From Hansschlegelia quercus (GTDB lineage: Bacteria > Pseudomonadota > Alphaproteobacteria > Rhizobiales > Methylopilaceae): a stretch of 64,000 nucleotides of DNA. Positions 37,431-46,524 of the stretch are shown piece after piece. The stretch covers positions 186,001 through 250,000 of the forward strand of contig NZ_SIUB01000001.1 in assembly GCF_004310425.1 (NCBI RefSeq). The letters run 5' to 3'. Within the stretch, counting starts at the first letter, position 1. Every line of letters begins with the position of its first letter. The translations under genes were made by a program, and so were the position numbers. The notes beneath the pieces are model-generated. The model saw only the letters and a list, made by a program, of their open reading frames with translations, did not search any database and was not told the DNA's origin.

Positions 37431-38783
37431 ATGCCGACCCTGCTGCTGAAGAACGCCGAGATCCTCGTCACCATGGACGAGGATCGCCGCGAAATCGCGG
37501 GCGGAGGGCTGTTCGCGCGTGACGGCGTCATCGAGCAGGTCGGCCCGAGCGACGCCCTGCCCACCACCGCCGACGCCGTGCTCGACATGTCGGGCCGCAT
37601 CGTGACGCCGGGCTTCGTCAACACCCACCATCACCTTTACCAAAATCTGACGCGGGCCGTGCCCGGGGCGCAGGATCTCTCGCTCTTCGGCTGGCTGAAG
37701 ACGCTCTATCCGATCTGGGGGCGCATGGGGCCGGAGCACATCCGCGTTTCGACCTCCGTCGGGCTGATGGAGATGGCGGAGACCGGCTGCACCACGAGCT
37801 CCGACCACCTCTACATGTTTCCGAACGGCTCGCGGCTCGACGATTCCATCGAGGCTGCAGTCGAGATCGGGCTCCGCTTTCACCCGACCCGCGGCTCCAT
37901 GAGCATCGGCGAGAGCAAGGGCGGCCTGCCTCCGGATTCGATCGTCGAGGACGAAGCCGCGATCCTCATTGATACGCGGCGGGTGATCGAAGCCTATGAC
38001 GATCCAGAACCCTTTTCGATGATGAGGATCGGCGTCGCGCCCTGCTCGCCCTTCACGGTGAGCCAGGGCCTCATGCGCGACTCCGCGGCGCTGGCGCGGT
38101 CCTATGGCGTGGGGCTGCACACCCACCTCGCCGAGGATCCGGACGACGTCACCTATTCCCTGCAGAAGTTCGGCGTCAGGCCGGGCCAATTCGCCGAAGA
38201 TCATGACTGGTGCGGCCCCGATGTCTGGCATGCGCACTGCGTTCAGCTTGACGCGGACGAAGTGGCTCTGCTCGCACGCACCGGGTCCGGCGTCGCCCAC
38301 TGCCCCTGCTCGAATATGAGGCTAGGCAGCGGTGTCGCGCGCGTTAGGGAGATGGTCGCCGCCGGCGTGCGCGTGGGTCTTGGCGTCGACGGATCGGCCT
38401 CGAATGACAGCGGGCACATGCTGAACGAGGCGCGACAGGCGATGCTCCTGCAGCGTGTCGCCAAGGGAGCGGGCGCCATGACTGCACGGCAGGCGCTGGA
38501 GCTCGCTACGGTCGGCGGCGCCCGAACGCTGAACCGGCCGGATATCGGCTCGCTCGCGGCGGGCAAGGCCGCGGATTTCGCGGCCTTCGACATCGCCGAC
38601 ATCGCGTTCTCAGGCGCGGGATGGGACCCCGTGGCCGCTCTGGTTCTGTGCGGTCCGACCAAAGCGGAGACGGTGGTCGTCGCGGGCAGGACGGTGGTTG
38701 AGAACGGTCTCTGCGTCACGATTGACCGTCAGGCGACGCTCGCCCGCCACCGCTCGCTCGCGGCTGAACTGGCGAATGGATAA
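37431..38783 (+). CDS. 8-oxoguanine deaminase
   Basis: Amidohydrolase-superfamily zinc enzyme of 450 aa. The first metal motif is NTHHHLYQNLTR near residue 65; LHTHLAEDPDD, WHAHCVQLD and LGVDGSASND supply the remaining ligands. The sequence pattern is that of the Pseudomonas Pa0142-type 8-oxoguanine deaminases (guanine and isocytosine side activity), distinct from the GuaD at 42951-44276. It converts 8-oxoguanine to urate, which enters the PuuD/PuuE route encoded nearby. Probably co-transcribed with the permease. Confidence 0.85.
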   Translation: MPTLLLKNAEILVTMDEDRREIAGGGLFARDGVIEQVGPSDALPTTADAVLDMSGRIVTPGFVNTHHHLYQNLTRAVPGAQDLSLFGWLKTLYPIWGRMGPEHIRVSTSVGLMEMAETGCTTSSDHLYMFPNGSRLDDSIEAAVEIGLRFHPTRGSMSIGESKGGLPPDSIVEDEAAILIDTRRVIEAYDDPEPFSMMRIGVAPCSPFTVSQGLMRDSAALARSYGVGLHTHLAEDPDDVTYSLQKFGVRPGQFAEDHDWCGPDVWHAHCVQLDADEVALLARTGSGVAHCPCSNMRLGSGVARVREMVAAGVRVGLGVDGSASNDSGHMLNEARQAMLLQRVAKGAGAMTARQALELATVGGARTLNRPDIGSLAAGKAADFAAFDIADIAFSGAGWDPVAALVLCGPTKAETVVVAGRTVVENGLCVTIDRQATLARHRSLAAELANG

Positions 38784-38932
38784 TTTCGAGGCAGCTACGC
38801 TGGAATCCAGGAAGCCCTCTAGGCCATCTGCATAGAATTGAATCAGATCTCCGCAAAGTACGCCTGTTTCTCGATCATTGTGTTCCGCTCGCTACACATG
38901 CTTGCAACATATTGATGACGCGGGCGAACATA

Positions 38933-38948
38933 TTGACCGGTCGTTCAA
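38933..38948. promoter_or_regulatory. Pseudo-palindrome upstream of the Tsx-like gene
   Basis: TTGACCGG followed by TCGTTCAA is symmetric at 6 of 8 positions per arm and resembles the RutR box type (TTGACC...GGTCAA). The right arm TCGTTCAA recurs upstream of xdh (52438-52445). A RutR-like TetR gene lies 1.1 kb downstream. Apart from this, the 270-bp gap 38784-39053 shows only an AT-rich stretch with no gene. Confidence 0.35.
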
Positions 38949-39053
38949 ACGCTGAGACCTTGGCGGACATCGCTCGTCGATGAATTCGGGGGACTGAACT
39001 CGGAGCGCGCTTGCTCCGAGACCGATGACGCGCACGTCAATCAGGGGGACTAC

Positions 39054-39908
39054 ATGACGAAGACCTGCCGCAAGCCGCTCAAGACCTTGGCGGCCGCCGC
39101 GCTGACCGCTGCCTGCACATTCGCCGGCGCCGGCGCCGCCTCCGCGGCTGACATGCCCGCTTCCGTGCCGTCGGTCGCCGAAGCCTTCACCTTCTCCACC
39201 ACTGAAATTCAGTTCCAGATGGGCCGCCTGAAGAATCCGTTCGCCGCCAGCGGCGCCACGAAGGCCTGGACGCCGATCGTCACGCTGCAGCACGCTTCGA
39301 GCTGGGTGTTCGGCGACGTGTTCTTCTTTATCGACTTTCTCGATGACAAGCATAGAGACGGCTTCAACGACGAGGACGCCTACGGCGAACTTTACCTGTA
39401 CTTCTCGTCCGCCAAGCTGCTCGGCATGAAATATGGCGGCGCGCTGAAGGACGTCGGCATTGTCGCCGGCGTCAACGCCGGCGCCGATCCGGACTATCGC
39501 GGCTACCTGCCGGGCGTCTACCTCGACTGGAACGTGCCGGGCTTCGCGTTCTTCCGCACGCAGTTCACCGCGCTGATCGACGACAGCAAGAAGAACGGCG
39601 GGAATGGTTCGCAGAAGGACGGCTGGCAGGCCGACGCCTCGTTCGCGGCGCCGTTCGAGCTCGCCGGGCAGTACTTCAGCTTCGAAGGTCACATCGAATA
39701 CACCGAGAACTCCCGGAACAAGACCTACAACTCGAAGATGAAGGACTGGATTCTCGCCCAGCCGCAGCTTCGTTGGGACGCGGGCTACGCCCTCACCGGC
39801 AAGAAGGACGTGTTCTTCCTCGGCACCGAGTACCAGTTCTGGATGAACAAGCTCGGCACCAACGTGGACGAGAGCCGCTTCCAGGGTCTGGCGGTCGTCC
39901 GCTTCTGA
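39054..39908 (+). CDS. Tsx-like nucleoside-specific outer-membrane channel
   Basis: Outer-membrane barrel of 284 aa. A Sec signal peptide (KTLAAAALTAACTFAGAGAASAAD) is followed by Tsx-family-like strands: TPIVTLQHASSWVFGDVFFFIDFLDD split over two turns, AYGELYLYFSSAKLLG, PGVYLDWNVPGF and a terminal aromatic VVRF. Tsx channels pass nucleosides across the outer membrane, matching the purine permease upstream and the BmpA-type transporter downstream. The leader AGGGGGACTACATG gives a strong ribosome site. The family call is from pattern, not a full alignment. Confidence 0.7.
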   Translation: MTKTCRKPLKTLAAAALTAACTFAGAGAASAADMPASVPSVAEAFTFSTTEIQFQMGRLKNPFAASGATKAWTPIVTLQHASSWVFGDVFFFIDFLDDKHRDGFNDEDAYGELYLYFSSAKLLGMKYGGALKDVGIVAGVNAGADPDYRGYLPGVYLDWNVPGFAFFRTQFTALIDDSKKNGGNGSQKDGWQADASFAAPFELAGQYFSFEGHIEYTENSRNKTYNSKMKDWILAQPQLRWDAGYALTGKKDVFFLGTEYQFWMNKLGTNVDESRFQGLAVVRF

Positions 39909-39923
39909 TCTGACGAACCGGTT

Positions 39924-39953
39924 GGGACGCGAGCGGCGTTCGCCTCGCGTCCC
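39924..39953 (+). terminator. Hairpin after the Tsx-like gene
   Basis: GGGACGCGAG (39924-39933) pairs perfectly with CTCGCGTCCC (39944-39953). The tail is not T-rich, so it may end transcription only partially. Confidence 0.5.
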
Positions 39954-40063
39954 GACCTGCATTATCGACGGTCGCAAGTCTCTTCATGCGCCCGTCGCGC
40001 TTGCGCCTAGACCCGTGAGGCCGCATTGACGCGCCTGGGCCGAAAGCGGGAGGCGAGGCGCCG

Positions 40064-40729
40064 GTGGAGCAGGACGGCATCGTGCGGGACGCGGCGGAGC
40101 GGATCGCTCGGACCGACACTCCCCGCACGCTCGGCGGCAACAACGAAGCGCGCATCCTCGACGCGGCGGAAGAGGTCTTCGCGACCTACGGCTTCCGAGG
40201 CGCGACCACGGCGCTGATCGCGGCCAAGGCCGGCGTCACCAAGCCCAACATCTATTATTACTTCCGCAGCAAGGAAGCGCTTTACCGCACGCTGCTGCGC
40301 GGCATCCTCAAGCAATGGGCCGACACGCTCCACGTGATCGACGCGGCCCAAGAGCCGGAGGCGTGCATCCGCCTCTATCTGCAGAGGAAGATGGAGTTCT
40401 CACGGAGCAAGCCGCAGCTCTCGCGCATCTTCGCCAACGAGATCATCAGCGGCGCGCCCTACATCGCCGATCAGATCGCCAAGGCCACACGCCCGCTGCT
40501 AGAGGAGAAGACGGCGGTCATCAGGGGCTGGCAGGCGGCGGGCAAGCTCGATCCGTCGATCGACCCAGTGTTCCTGATCTTCCTGATGTGGGCGTCGACG
40601 CAGGCCTACGCCGACTTTGCGGCGCAGATCGAGATCCTGCTGGGCCAGCGCCGCCTCGACAAGGCGGATTATTCCGCCGCGCTCGACACGATCACGACCG
40701 TGGTGCTGTCGGGCGCGCTGAAGCGCTGA
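40064..40729 (+). CDS. TetR-family regulator, RutR-like
   Basis: Repressor of 221 aa starting at GTG after GAGGCGAGG. The TetR helix-turn-helix spans about residues 28-75 (AEEVFATYGFRGATTALIAAKAGVTKPNIYYYFRSKEALY in consecutive helices). The ligand domain ends with FLIFLMWASTQAYADFAAQI, the pattern of RutR, the uracil/thymine-sensing regulator of pyrimidine and purine genes. It sits between the Tsx-like channel and the convergent allantoinase-urate oxidase operon, so it probably controls nucleobase use here. The effector is unknown. Confidence 0.85.
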   Translation: MEQDGIVRDAAERIARTDTPRTLGGNNEARILDAAEEVFATYGFRGATTALIAAKAGVTKPNIYYYFRSKEALYRTLLRGILKQWADTLHVIDAAQEPEACIRLYLQRKMEFSRSKPQLSRIFANEIISGAPYIADQIAKATRPLLEEKTAVIRGWQAAGKLDPSIDPVFLIFLMWASTQAYADFAAQIEILLGQRRLDKADYSAALDTITTVVLSGALKR

Positions 40730-40756
40730 AAACAGGCGCACGGCAAAGGGCCAATC

Positions 40757-41680
40757 TCAGCCCTGCTTCGGCGTCCACGGAAACTGCTCGATGAACGCGT
40801 TCGCGATATCGATGCGCCGCGCAACCCAGACCCTGTCGTGGCCGCCGACATAATCGAGGAAGCGCTTCAGCGCCGCGATGCGGCCTGGGCGGCCGACCAG
40901 CCGGCAGTGCAGCCCGACCGACATCATGCGTGGGCATGTCTCGCCCTCCGCATAAAGCGTGTCGAACGAGTCCTTGAGGTAAGAGAAGAAATCGCCGCCG
41001 GTGTTGAAGCCCTGCGGCGTTGCGAAGCGCATGTCGTTTGCGTCGAGCGTGTAGGGCACGACAAGGTGCGGCCTCGCCGTCATCCGGCTCCAGAACGGCA
41101 GCTCGTCGGAGTAGTCGTCTGCGTCGTAGACGAAGCCGCCTTCCTCGCAGACCAGCCTGCGCGTGCTCTCGCTGGTGCGGCCGGTATACCAACCGAGCGG
41201 CCTGGAGCCGGCGATCCGCGTCTGGATTTCGATCGCTCGCGTCATGTGCTCGCGCTCCAGATCCTCCGCCATGCCGTGATAGTTGATCCAGCGCAGGCCG
41301 TGGCAGGCGATCTCGTGACCGTCCTTCAGCGCGATTTCGGCGACCAGCGGGTTGCGCTCGAGCGCCATAGCGACGGCGAAGATCGTCAGCGGCATGCCGC
41401 GCTCGCGAAACGCGTCGAGCACACGCCAGACTCCGACCCGGGAGCCGTACTCGTAAAGAGACTCCATGCTCATGTGACGCGCGCCGGGATAAGGCAGCGC
41501 GCCGACGATCTCGGACAGGAAGGTCTCCGAGGCTGCATCGCCGTGCAGCACGGCGTTCTCGCCACCCTCCTCGTAGTTCAGCACGAACTGCACCGCGACT
41601 CGTGCGTCGCCGGGCCAGCGAACGCGCGGCGAATTGGGGCCGTAGCCCAGCATGTCGCGAGGATAGTCGGAAGAAGCCAT
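40757..41680 (-). CDS. puuE: Allantoinase PuuE
   Basis: Metal-independent allantoinase of the polysaccharide-deacetylase fold, 307 aa, hydrolysing allantoin to allantoate. Diagnostic PuuE blocks are the N-terminal YPRDMLGYG and WPGDARVAVQFVLNYEEGGENAVLHGD, HEIACHGLRWINY, and GRTSESTRRLV. It is the last gene of a long - strand purine operon, 35 bp after puuD. Confidence 0.95.
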   Translation of the reverse strand: MASSDYPRDMLGYGPNSPRVRWPGDARVAVQFVLNYEEGGENAVLHGDAASETFLSEIVGALPYPGARHMSMESLYEYGSRVGVWRVLDAFRERGMPLTIFAVAMALERNPLVAEIALKDGHEIACHGLRWINYHGMAEDLEREHMTRAIEIQTRIAGSRPLGWYTGRTSESTRRLVCEEGGFVYDADDYSDELPFWSRMTARPHLVVPYTLDANDMRFATPQGFNTGGDFFSYLKDSFDTLYAEGETCPRMMSVGLHCRLVGRPGRIAALKRFLDYVGGHDRVWVARRIDIANAFIEQFPWTPKQG

Positions 41681-41715
41681 GATGGTCCTCAGGCGTCAGG
41701 GGGCGATAACCGCCC

Positions 41716-42909
41716 TCACCGCTTCTCGTCCAGCCAGCGGGCCAGCGTATCGCGGTCGTCCGCCGTCATCTTGGTGATGTTGCCAGGGGGCATGGCGCGG
41801 CTTAGCACCGCGAAGGCGCGGATCTCGTCGGAATGGCGGTCCATGTCGGTGAGGGTCTCGAGCGTCACGCCCTTGGGCGCATGGCCCATGCCAGGCCAAA
41901 GCGGTTCGGAGGCGTGGCACATCGCGCAGCGACTCTGCACCACGATCTCCGCTTCCTCCGCCAGTGCGCTCGGCGCAGCGGCGGCTTTCTCCTCCGGCCG
42001 CGCGACCGACGGGAAGCTTGAGAGGAAGACGATCGCGACGCCGGCCGCCGCCGTGATCCCCCATGTCCACCACGGCGGCGGCAGCCCGCGGTGGCTGGTG
42101 TTGTAGAAGTGCCGGATGGACACGCCCATGACGATGACGAGCACGATGATCGCCCAGGAGAACCGCGTGGCGTAGGCCAGCGGATAGTGGTTCGCGATCA
42201 TGATGAACACGACCGGCAGCGTAAAATAGTTGTTGTGTAGCGAGCGCTGCTTGCCGGTGGCGCCCAACGCGGGGTCCGGCGCGCGGCCAGCCTTGAGCTC
42301 AGCCACCACGATGCGCTGGTTCGGGATGATGATCATGAAGACGTTGGCCGCCATGATCGTGCCCATGATCGCGCCGATCTGCATGAAGGCGCCGCGGCCG
42401 CTATAGACGTGCCCGTAGAGGATGGTGAAGGCGAGCACCATCGCGAAGACCGACAGAGCGAGCTTGAGGTCGCTCTTGTTCAGCGTCGAGCGGCAGAGCG
42501 CATCGTAGATCATCCAGCCGAGGAACAGCCCAGCGAGGCTCGCCGCGATCGCGGTCGCCGGGGGTATGTCGAGCACCTGGGCGTCGATCATGTAGAGCCT
42601 GGCGCCGCAGTAATAGACGATCGCGAGCAGCGCGAAGCCCGACAGCCAGGTGGCGTAGGCCTCCCACTTGAACCAGGTGACGTGCTCGGGGAGCGCAGGC
42701 GGCGCCACCAGGTATTTGACCATGTGATAGAAGCCGCCGCCGTGAACCTGCCACTCGTCGCCGTAGGCGCCCTTGGGCAGGCTCTCGCGGGGTTTCAGGC
42801 TTTGGTCGAGGTGGACGAAGTAGAACGAGCTGCCGATCCAGGCGATGCCCGCGATCACATGCGTCCAGCGCACGAAGAAGCTCAGCCACTCCCAGAGGAT
42901 CGCGTCCAA
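41716..42909 (-). CDS. puuD: Membrane-bound urate oxidase with cytochrome c domain (PuuD)
   Basis: Integral-membrane urate hydroxylase of 397 aa. Residues 1-290 carry about eight membrane helices with histidines for the redox site (RWTHVIAGIAWIGSSFYFVHLD). A C-terminal cytochrome c domain follows with CAMCH at 328-332 and a distal Met (MPPGN). It oxidises urate to 5-hydroxyisourate and passes electrons to the respiratory chain instead of making hydrogen peroxide. The start is TTG at 42909 with GAGGAG upstream. The next enzyme, HIU hydrolase, is encoded at the head of the same operon. Confidence 0.93.
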   Translation of the reverse strand: MDAILWEWLSFFVRWTHVIAGIAWIGSSFYFVHLDQSLKPRESLPKGAYGDEWQVHGGGFYHMVKYLVAPPALPEHVTWFKWEAYATWLSGFALLAIVYYCGARLYMIDAQVLDIPPATAIAASLAGLFLGWMIYDALCRSTLNKSDLKLALSVFAMVLAFTILYGHVYSGRGAFMQIGAIMGTIMAANVFMIIIPNQRIVVAELKAGRAPDPALGATGKQRSLHNNYFTLPVVFIMIANHYPLAYATRFSWAIIVLVIVMGVSIRHFYNTSHRGLPPPWWTWGITAAAGVAIVFLSSFPSVARPEEKAAAAPSALAEEAEIVVQSRCAMCHASEPLWPGMGHAPKGVTLETLTDMDRHSDEIRAFAVLSRAMPPGNITKMTADDRDTLARWLDEKR

Positions 42910-42950
42910 GGCCTCGGCTCCTCGTTCAAATCCGCGGCGCGGCGCGCGCG

Positions 42951-44276
42951 TCAGGCGTCCGCACGTGCTTCGTCCCGGTCGTGCAGCTTCTCGCCCGCCA
43001 CATAGACCGCGCGGATGGCGCGGTCGTCGGCGAGGATCATCTGCGTGAACAGCGCATCCCAGATGTCATCGGCGCGGCGCATGCGGCGCTCGATCACCGG
43101 GGTAGACTTGAGGTCGATCACCATGACATCCGCGTCGTAACCGGCGACGAGATTGCCGACGCGGTCGCCCATGCGCAGGACCTCCGCCCCGCCGACCGTC
43201 GCGAGCCAGAACGCGCGCGCGGGATGCAGGCTGTAGCCGCGGAGCTGCGCGATTTCGTAGGCGGCCTTCATCGTGTCGAACATCGACATGGACGAGCCGC
43301 CGCCGATGTCGGTCGCGATCCCCACCCTGATCGCATCGGCGCAGTCGCGGAGCCCCTTCATGTCGAAGAGCCCTGAGCCGATGAAGGCGTTCGAGGTCGG
43401 GCAATGCGACACCGCCGAGCCGCTCTCGCGGAGCAGCGCGATCTCGCGCTCGGTCAGGTGAATGGCGTGGCCGAAATTGGCGCCTTCGCCCAAAAGCCCG
43501 GCCGCCTCGTAGGTTCCGAGATAGTCCGGCGCTTGCGGATAAAGCCCCCTCACCCACTCGATCTCAGCGAGGTTTTCAGAGAGGTGCGTCTGCATCAGCG
43601 TGGTCGGGTGTTCGCGCCACAGCGCGCCCGAGGCGTCGAGCTGTTCCGGGGTCGACGTCGGGGAGAAGCGCGGAGTGACAGCGTAGGTCAGCCGGCCGCG
43701 TCCGTGCCACTTCTCGATCAGCGCCTTGCTGTCGCGGTAGCCGGTCTCCGCCGTGTCACACAACGGCGCCGGCGCGTTGCGGTCCATCATCACCTTGCCT
43801 GCCGCGATCCGCATGTTGCGGCCGAGCGCGGCGTCGAACAAAGCATCGACCGACGCCGGATAGGTCGCGCAGAACACCGACGCCGTGGTTGTGCCGTTCG
43901 CAAGGCAGGCGTCGAGATAGGCGTCGGCGCCGGCGCGGGCGTATTGCAGATCGGAATATTTGGTCTCGGCGGGAAAGGTGTATTTCACCAGCCATTCAAG
44001 GAGCTGCGCGCCATAGGCCCCCATGAGCTCCATCTGCGGATAGTGCGCGTGGGTGTCGACAAAACCCGCCATGACGAGCGCGTCGGCATAGGCGTCGACC
44101 GCAGCGCCGGGATGGCGCGGCAGCACCTCCTGCGCCGGGCCGACTTCGACGATCCTACCCTCGGCGACGACCACGGCGCCGTCATCGCACTGGTCGACGG
44201 ACTCGTCGGGCGAAACACGGAACGGATCGTCGCGGAAGGCGAGCGTCCGTCCGCGGATGATGCGGGAAACGGTCAT
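42951..44276 (-). CDS. guaD: Guanine deaminase
   Basis: Zinc amidohydrolase of 441 aa converting guanine to xanthine. Markers are FVDTHAHYPQMELMGAYG, MQTHLSENLAEIEWV, FGHAIHLTEREI, SHCPTSNAFIGSGLF and GIATDIGGGSSMSM, all GuaD-specific. It lies in the purine operon between the BmpA-type transporter and urate oxidase; the gap to the upstream gene carries a pair of palindromic repeats. Confidence 0.95.
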   Translation of the reverse strand: MTVSRIIRGRTLAFRDDPFRVSPDESVDQCDDGAVVVAEGRIVEVGPAQEVLPRHPGAAVDAYADALVMAGFVDTHAHYPQMELMGAYGAQLLEWLVKYTFPAETKYSDLQYARAGADAYLDACLANGTTTASVFCATYPASVDALFDAALGRNMRIAAGKVMMDRNAPAPLCDTAETGYRDSKALIEKWHGRGRLTYAVTPRFSPTSTPEQLDASGALWREHPTTLMQTHLSENLAEIEWVRGLYPQAPDYLGTYEAAGLLGEGANFGHAIHLTEREIALLRESGSAVSHCPTSNAFIGSGLFDMKGLRDCADAIRVGIATDIGGGSSMSMFDTMKAAYEIAQLRGYSLHPARAFWLATVGGAEVLRMGDRVGNLVAGYDADVMVIDLKSTPVIERRMRRADDIWDALFTQMILADDRAIRAVYVAGEKLHDRDEARADA

Positions 44277-44315
44277 CGCGTGGCGCGAGGAAGCCGTGCG
44301 CTGGACAAACCACCT

Positions 44316-44435
44316 GCGTGCTTCGAGACGCCCGCCGAAGCGGGCTGCTCAGCATGAGGAACGTTTGCGTCTGCCATCACGCTCACGGACCTCATGCTGA
44401 GGAGCGGCCCCGAGGGGCCGCGTCTCGAAGCACGC
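44316..44435. repeat. Inverted pair of intergenic palindromic repeats
   Basis: Two units in opposite orientation, 44316-44359 and 44390-44435, share GCGTGCTTCGAGACG / CGTCTCGAAGCACGC ends and GCTCAGCATGAGG / CCTCATGCTGAGGAGC ends, with different hairpin centres (CCGCCGAAGCGG and GGCCCCGAGGGGCC). This is the REP-like palindrome type seen in many Hyphomicrobiales. Located inside the operon between bmpA and guaD, the pair could fold into a large stem in the mRNA and set differential expression. Confidence 0.75.
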
Positions 44436-44459
44436 ATAAGGGCCCCGCCTCCGCCTGCC

Positions 44460-45545
44460 TCACTTCGGCAGCGAGCCTTCCACGCCCTGGACGAAGAAGT
44501 TCATCGAGAGCAGGTCCTTGTCCTGCGCCTTTTCGCCGTCCTTCAGCCAGGGGGTCCCGTCCTGCTTGGCGATCGGGCCGATGAAAGGGTGCAATTCGCC
44601 GGAGATGATCTTGGCCTTCGTCTCGTCGGCCATCTTCTTGACGTCATCAGGCACGGCCGGCCCGTAGGGCGCGAGCTCGACCATCTTCTCCTTCAGGCCG
44701 TCCCAAACGTTGTCCGGCTTCCAGCTGCCGTCCATCACCGCCTTCACGCGGGAGATGTAATAGTAGTTCCAGTCGTCGACGATCGAGGTCAGCTGCGCCT
44801 TGGGGCCGAAATCGGCCATGTCGGAGGACTGTCCAAAAGCGAGGATGCCGCGCTCCTCGGCGAGCTTCATCGCCGCCGGGCTATCGGTGTGCTGCATCAG
44901 GATGTCGGCGCCCTGGTCGACCAGCGCCTTGGCGGCGTCGGATTCCTTGCCCGGGTCGAACCAGCTCGAGACCCAGATGATCTTGAACTTGATGTTGGGA
45001 TTGACGGTCTTTGCGCCGAGATAGGCGGCGTTGATGCCCATCACGACTTCGGGGATCGGGAACGAGGCGATGTAGCCGATCGTGCCCGACTTGCTCATCT
45101 TCGCCGCCATCTGGCCGATGATGTAGCGGCCTTCGTAGAAGCGCGCGTTGTAGATGCCCACGTTCTTGGCCGTCTTGAAGCCCGTGGCGTGCTCGAACTT
45201 CACGTCGGGATGACGCGCCGCGACCTTGATGGTCGGGTTCATGAAGCCGAACGAGGTTGTGAAGATCAGCTTGTTGCCGCTTGCCGCAAGCTGCTCGATC
45301 ACCCGCTCGGCGTCCGGCCCCTCGGAGACGTTCTCCACGTAGGAGACCTTCACCTTGTCGCCGAATTCCTTTTCGACCGCCTTGCGGCCGACGTCATGCT
45401 GGTAGGAGTAGCCATGGTCGCCGATCGGGCCGGTGTAGACGAACGCCACCTTCAGCGGCTCCGCCGCCCCTGCCCCGCCTACGACGGCGAGCGCCAGCCC
45501 AAGCGCGGCGCCAAGGCCTGCGAACAATCGTGTAGCGCGGTTCAT
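44460..45545 (-). CDS. BmpA-family nucleoside/purine ABC transporter binding protein
   Basis: Periplasmic binding protein of 361 aa with a Sec signal peptide (RLFAGLGAALGLALAVVGGAGAAE). It has the BMP/PnrA-like core: KVAFVYTGPIGDHGYSYQHDVGRKA across the first strand and helix, VIEQLAASGNKLIFTTSFGF and NAAYLGAKTVNP. Members bind nucleosides or purine bases. It works with the two permeases and the double ATPase encoded upstream in the operon. Confidence 0.9.
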   Translation of the reverse strand: MNRATRLFAGLGAALGLALAVVGGAGAAEPLKVAFVYTGPIGDHGYSYQHDVGRKAVEKEFGDKVKVSYVENVSEGPDAERVIEQLAASGNKLIFTTSFGFMNPTIKVAARHPDVKFEHATGFKTAKNVGIYNARFYEGRYIIGQMAAKMSKSGTIGYIASFPIPEVVMGINAAYLGAKTVNPNIKFKIIWVSSWFDPGKESDAAKALVDQGADILMQHTDSPAAMKLAEERGILAFGQSSDMADFGPKAQLTSIVDDWNYYYISRVKAVMDGSWKPDNVWDGLKEKMVELAPYGPAVPDDVKKMADETKAKIISGELHPFIGPIAKQDGTPWLKDGEKAQDKDLLSMNFFVQGVEGSLPK

Positions 45546-45594
45546 CGCAGTCTCCGTTCGTGAACGTCTTGCAGGAAGGGTTGCGGCGATCCGC

Positions 45595-46515
45595 TCAGCT
45601 GGTCGCGTAGAAGACCTTGCCGAGACAGGAGGGGGCGTTGAGCTTCATCCTCGTGGCGTCGCGGGAGATCACGACGAGCACGACGATGGTCGCGAGATAC
45701 GGCAGCATCGACAGGATCTGCGCGTCGATCTTCAGGCCGAGCGCTTGGCTGTGAAGCTGCAGGATGGTGATGCCGCCGAAAAGGTAGGCGCCGCCGAGCA
45801 CGCGGAGCGGCTTCCACGAAGCGAAGACGACGAGCGCGAGCGCGATCCAGCCGCGGCCGGCCGTCATGCGCTCGACCCAGAGCGGCGTCTGGACGAGAGA
45901 GAGATACGCCCCGCCGAGCCCTGCGCAGGCGCCGCCGAACGTCACCGCGAGATAGCGGATGCCGATGACGGGGTAGCCGATGGCGTGAGCCGCGTCGTGG
46001 TTCTCGCCCGTTGCGCGCAGGATAAGGCCGGCCCGCGTCTTCGTCAGGAACCAACCCACGCCGAGGACGAGCGCGATCGAGAGATAGACCAGCGCGTCCT
46101 GTCCAAAGATCAGCGGGCCGATGAAGGGAATGGCGGTGAGAACGGGGATATTCACCCGCGGAAACTGCGGCAGAGAGGCGCCGGCGAATTGCTGCCCGAT
46201 GAGCGCGGAGAGACCGAGCCCGAACAGCGTCAACGCCAAGCCAGTCGCGACCTGGTTCGACATCAGCGACAGCGTCAGCAGCCCGAACAGCGCGCCCATC
46301 GCGGCTCCGGCGGCGGCTCCCGCGACAATGCCGACGACGTAGCTGCCGGAGGCTAGCGTCGCGGCGAAGGCCGCGATCGCGCCCATGACCATCATCCCCT
46401 CGACGCCGAGATTGAGGACGCCCGAGCGCTCGGTGATCAGCTCGCCGATCGAGGCGAACACCAGCGGGGTCGCGGCCACCGCCACGCCGAGCAGGATGTT
46501 GAGGACAAGGTCCAT
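45595..46515 (-). CDS. Nucleoside/purine ABC transporter permease (second subunit)
   Basis: Membrane permease of 306 aa of the YufQ/BPD_transp_2 type: [20 protein letters not shown] near residue 30 and [24 protein letters not shown] in the conserved cytoplasmic loop. It pairs with the permease encoded 9 bp upstream. Confidence 0.9.
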   Translation of the reverse strand: MDLVLNILLGVAVAATPLVFASIGELITERSGVLNLGVEGMMVMGAIAAFAATLASGSYVVGIVAGAAAGAAMGALFGLLTLSLMSNQVATGLALTLFGLGLSALIGQQFAGASLPQFPRVNIPVLTAIPFIGPLIFGQDALVYLSIALVLGVGWFLTKTRAGLILRATGENHDAAHAIGYPVIGIRYLAVTFGGACAGLGGAYLSLVQTPLWVERMTAGRGWIALALVVFASWKPLRVLGGAYLFGGITILQLHSQALGLKIDAQILSMLPYLATIVVLVVISRDATRMKLNAPSCLGKVFYATS

Positions 46516-46524
46516 CGGCTCCCC

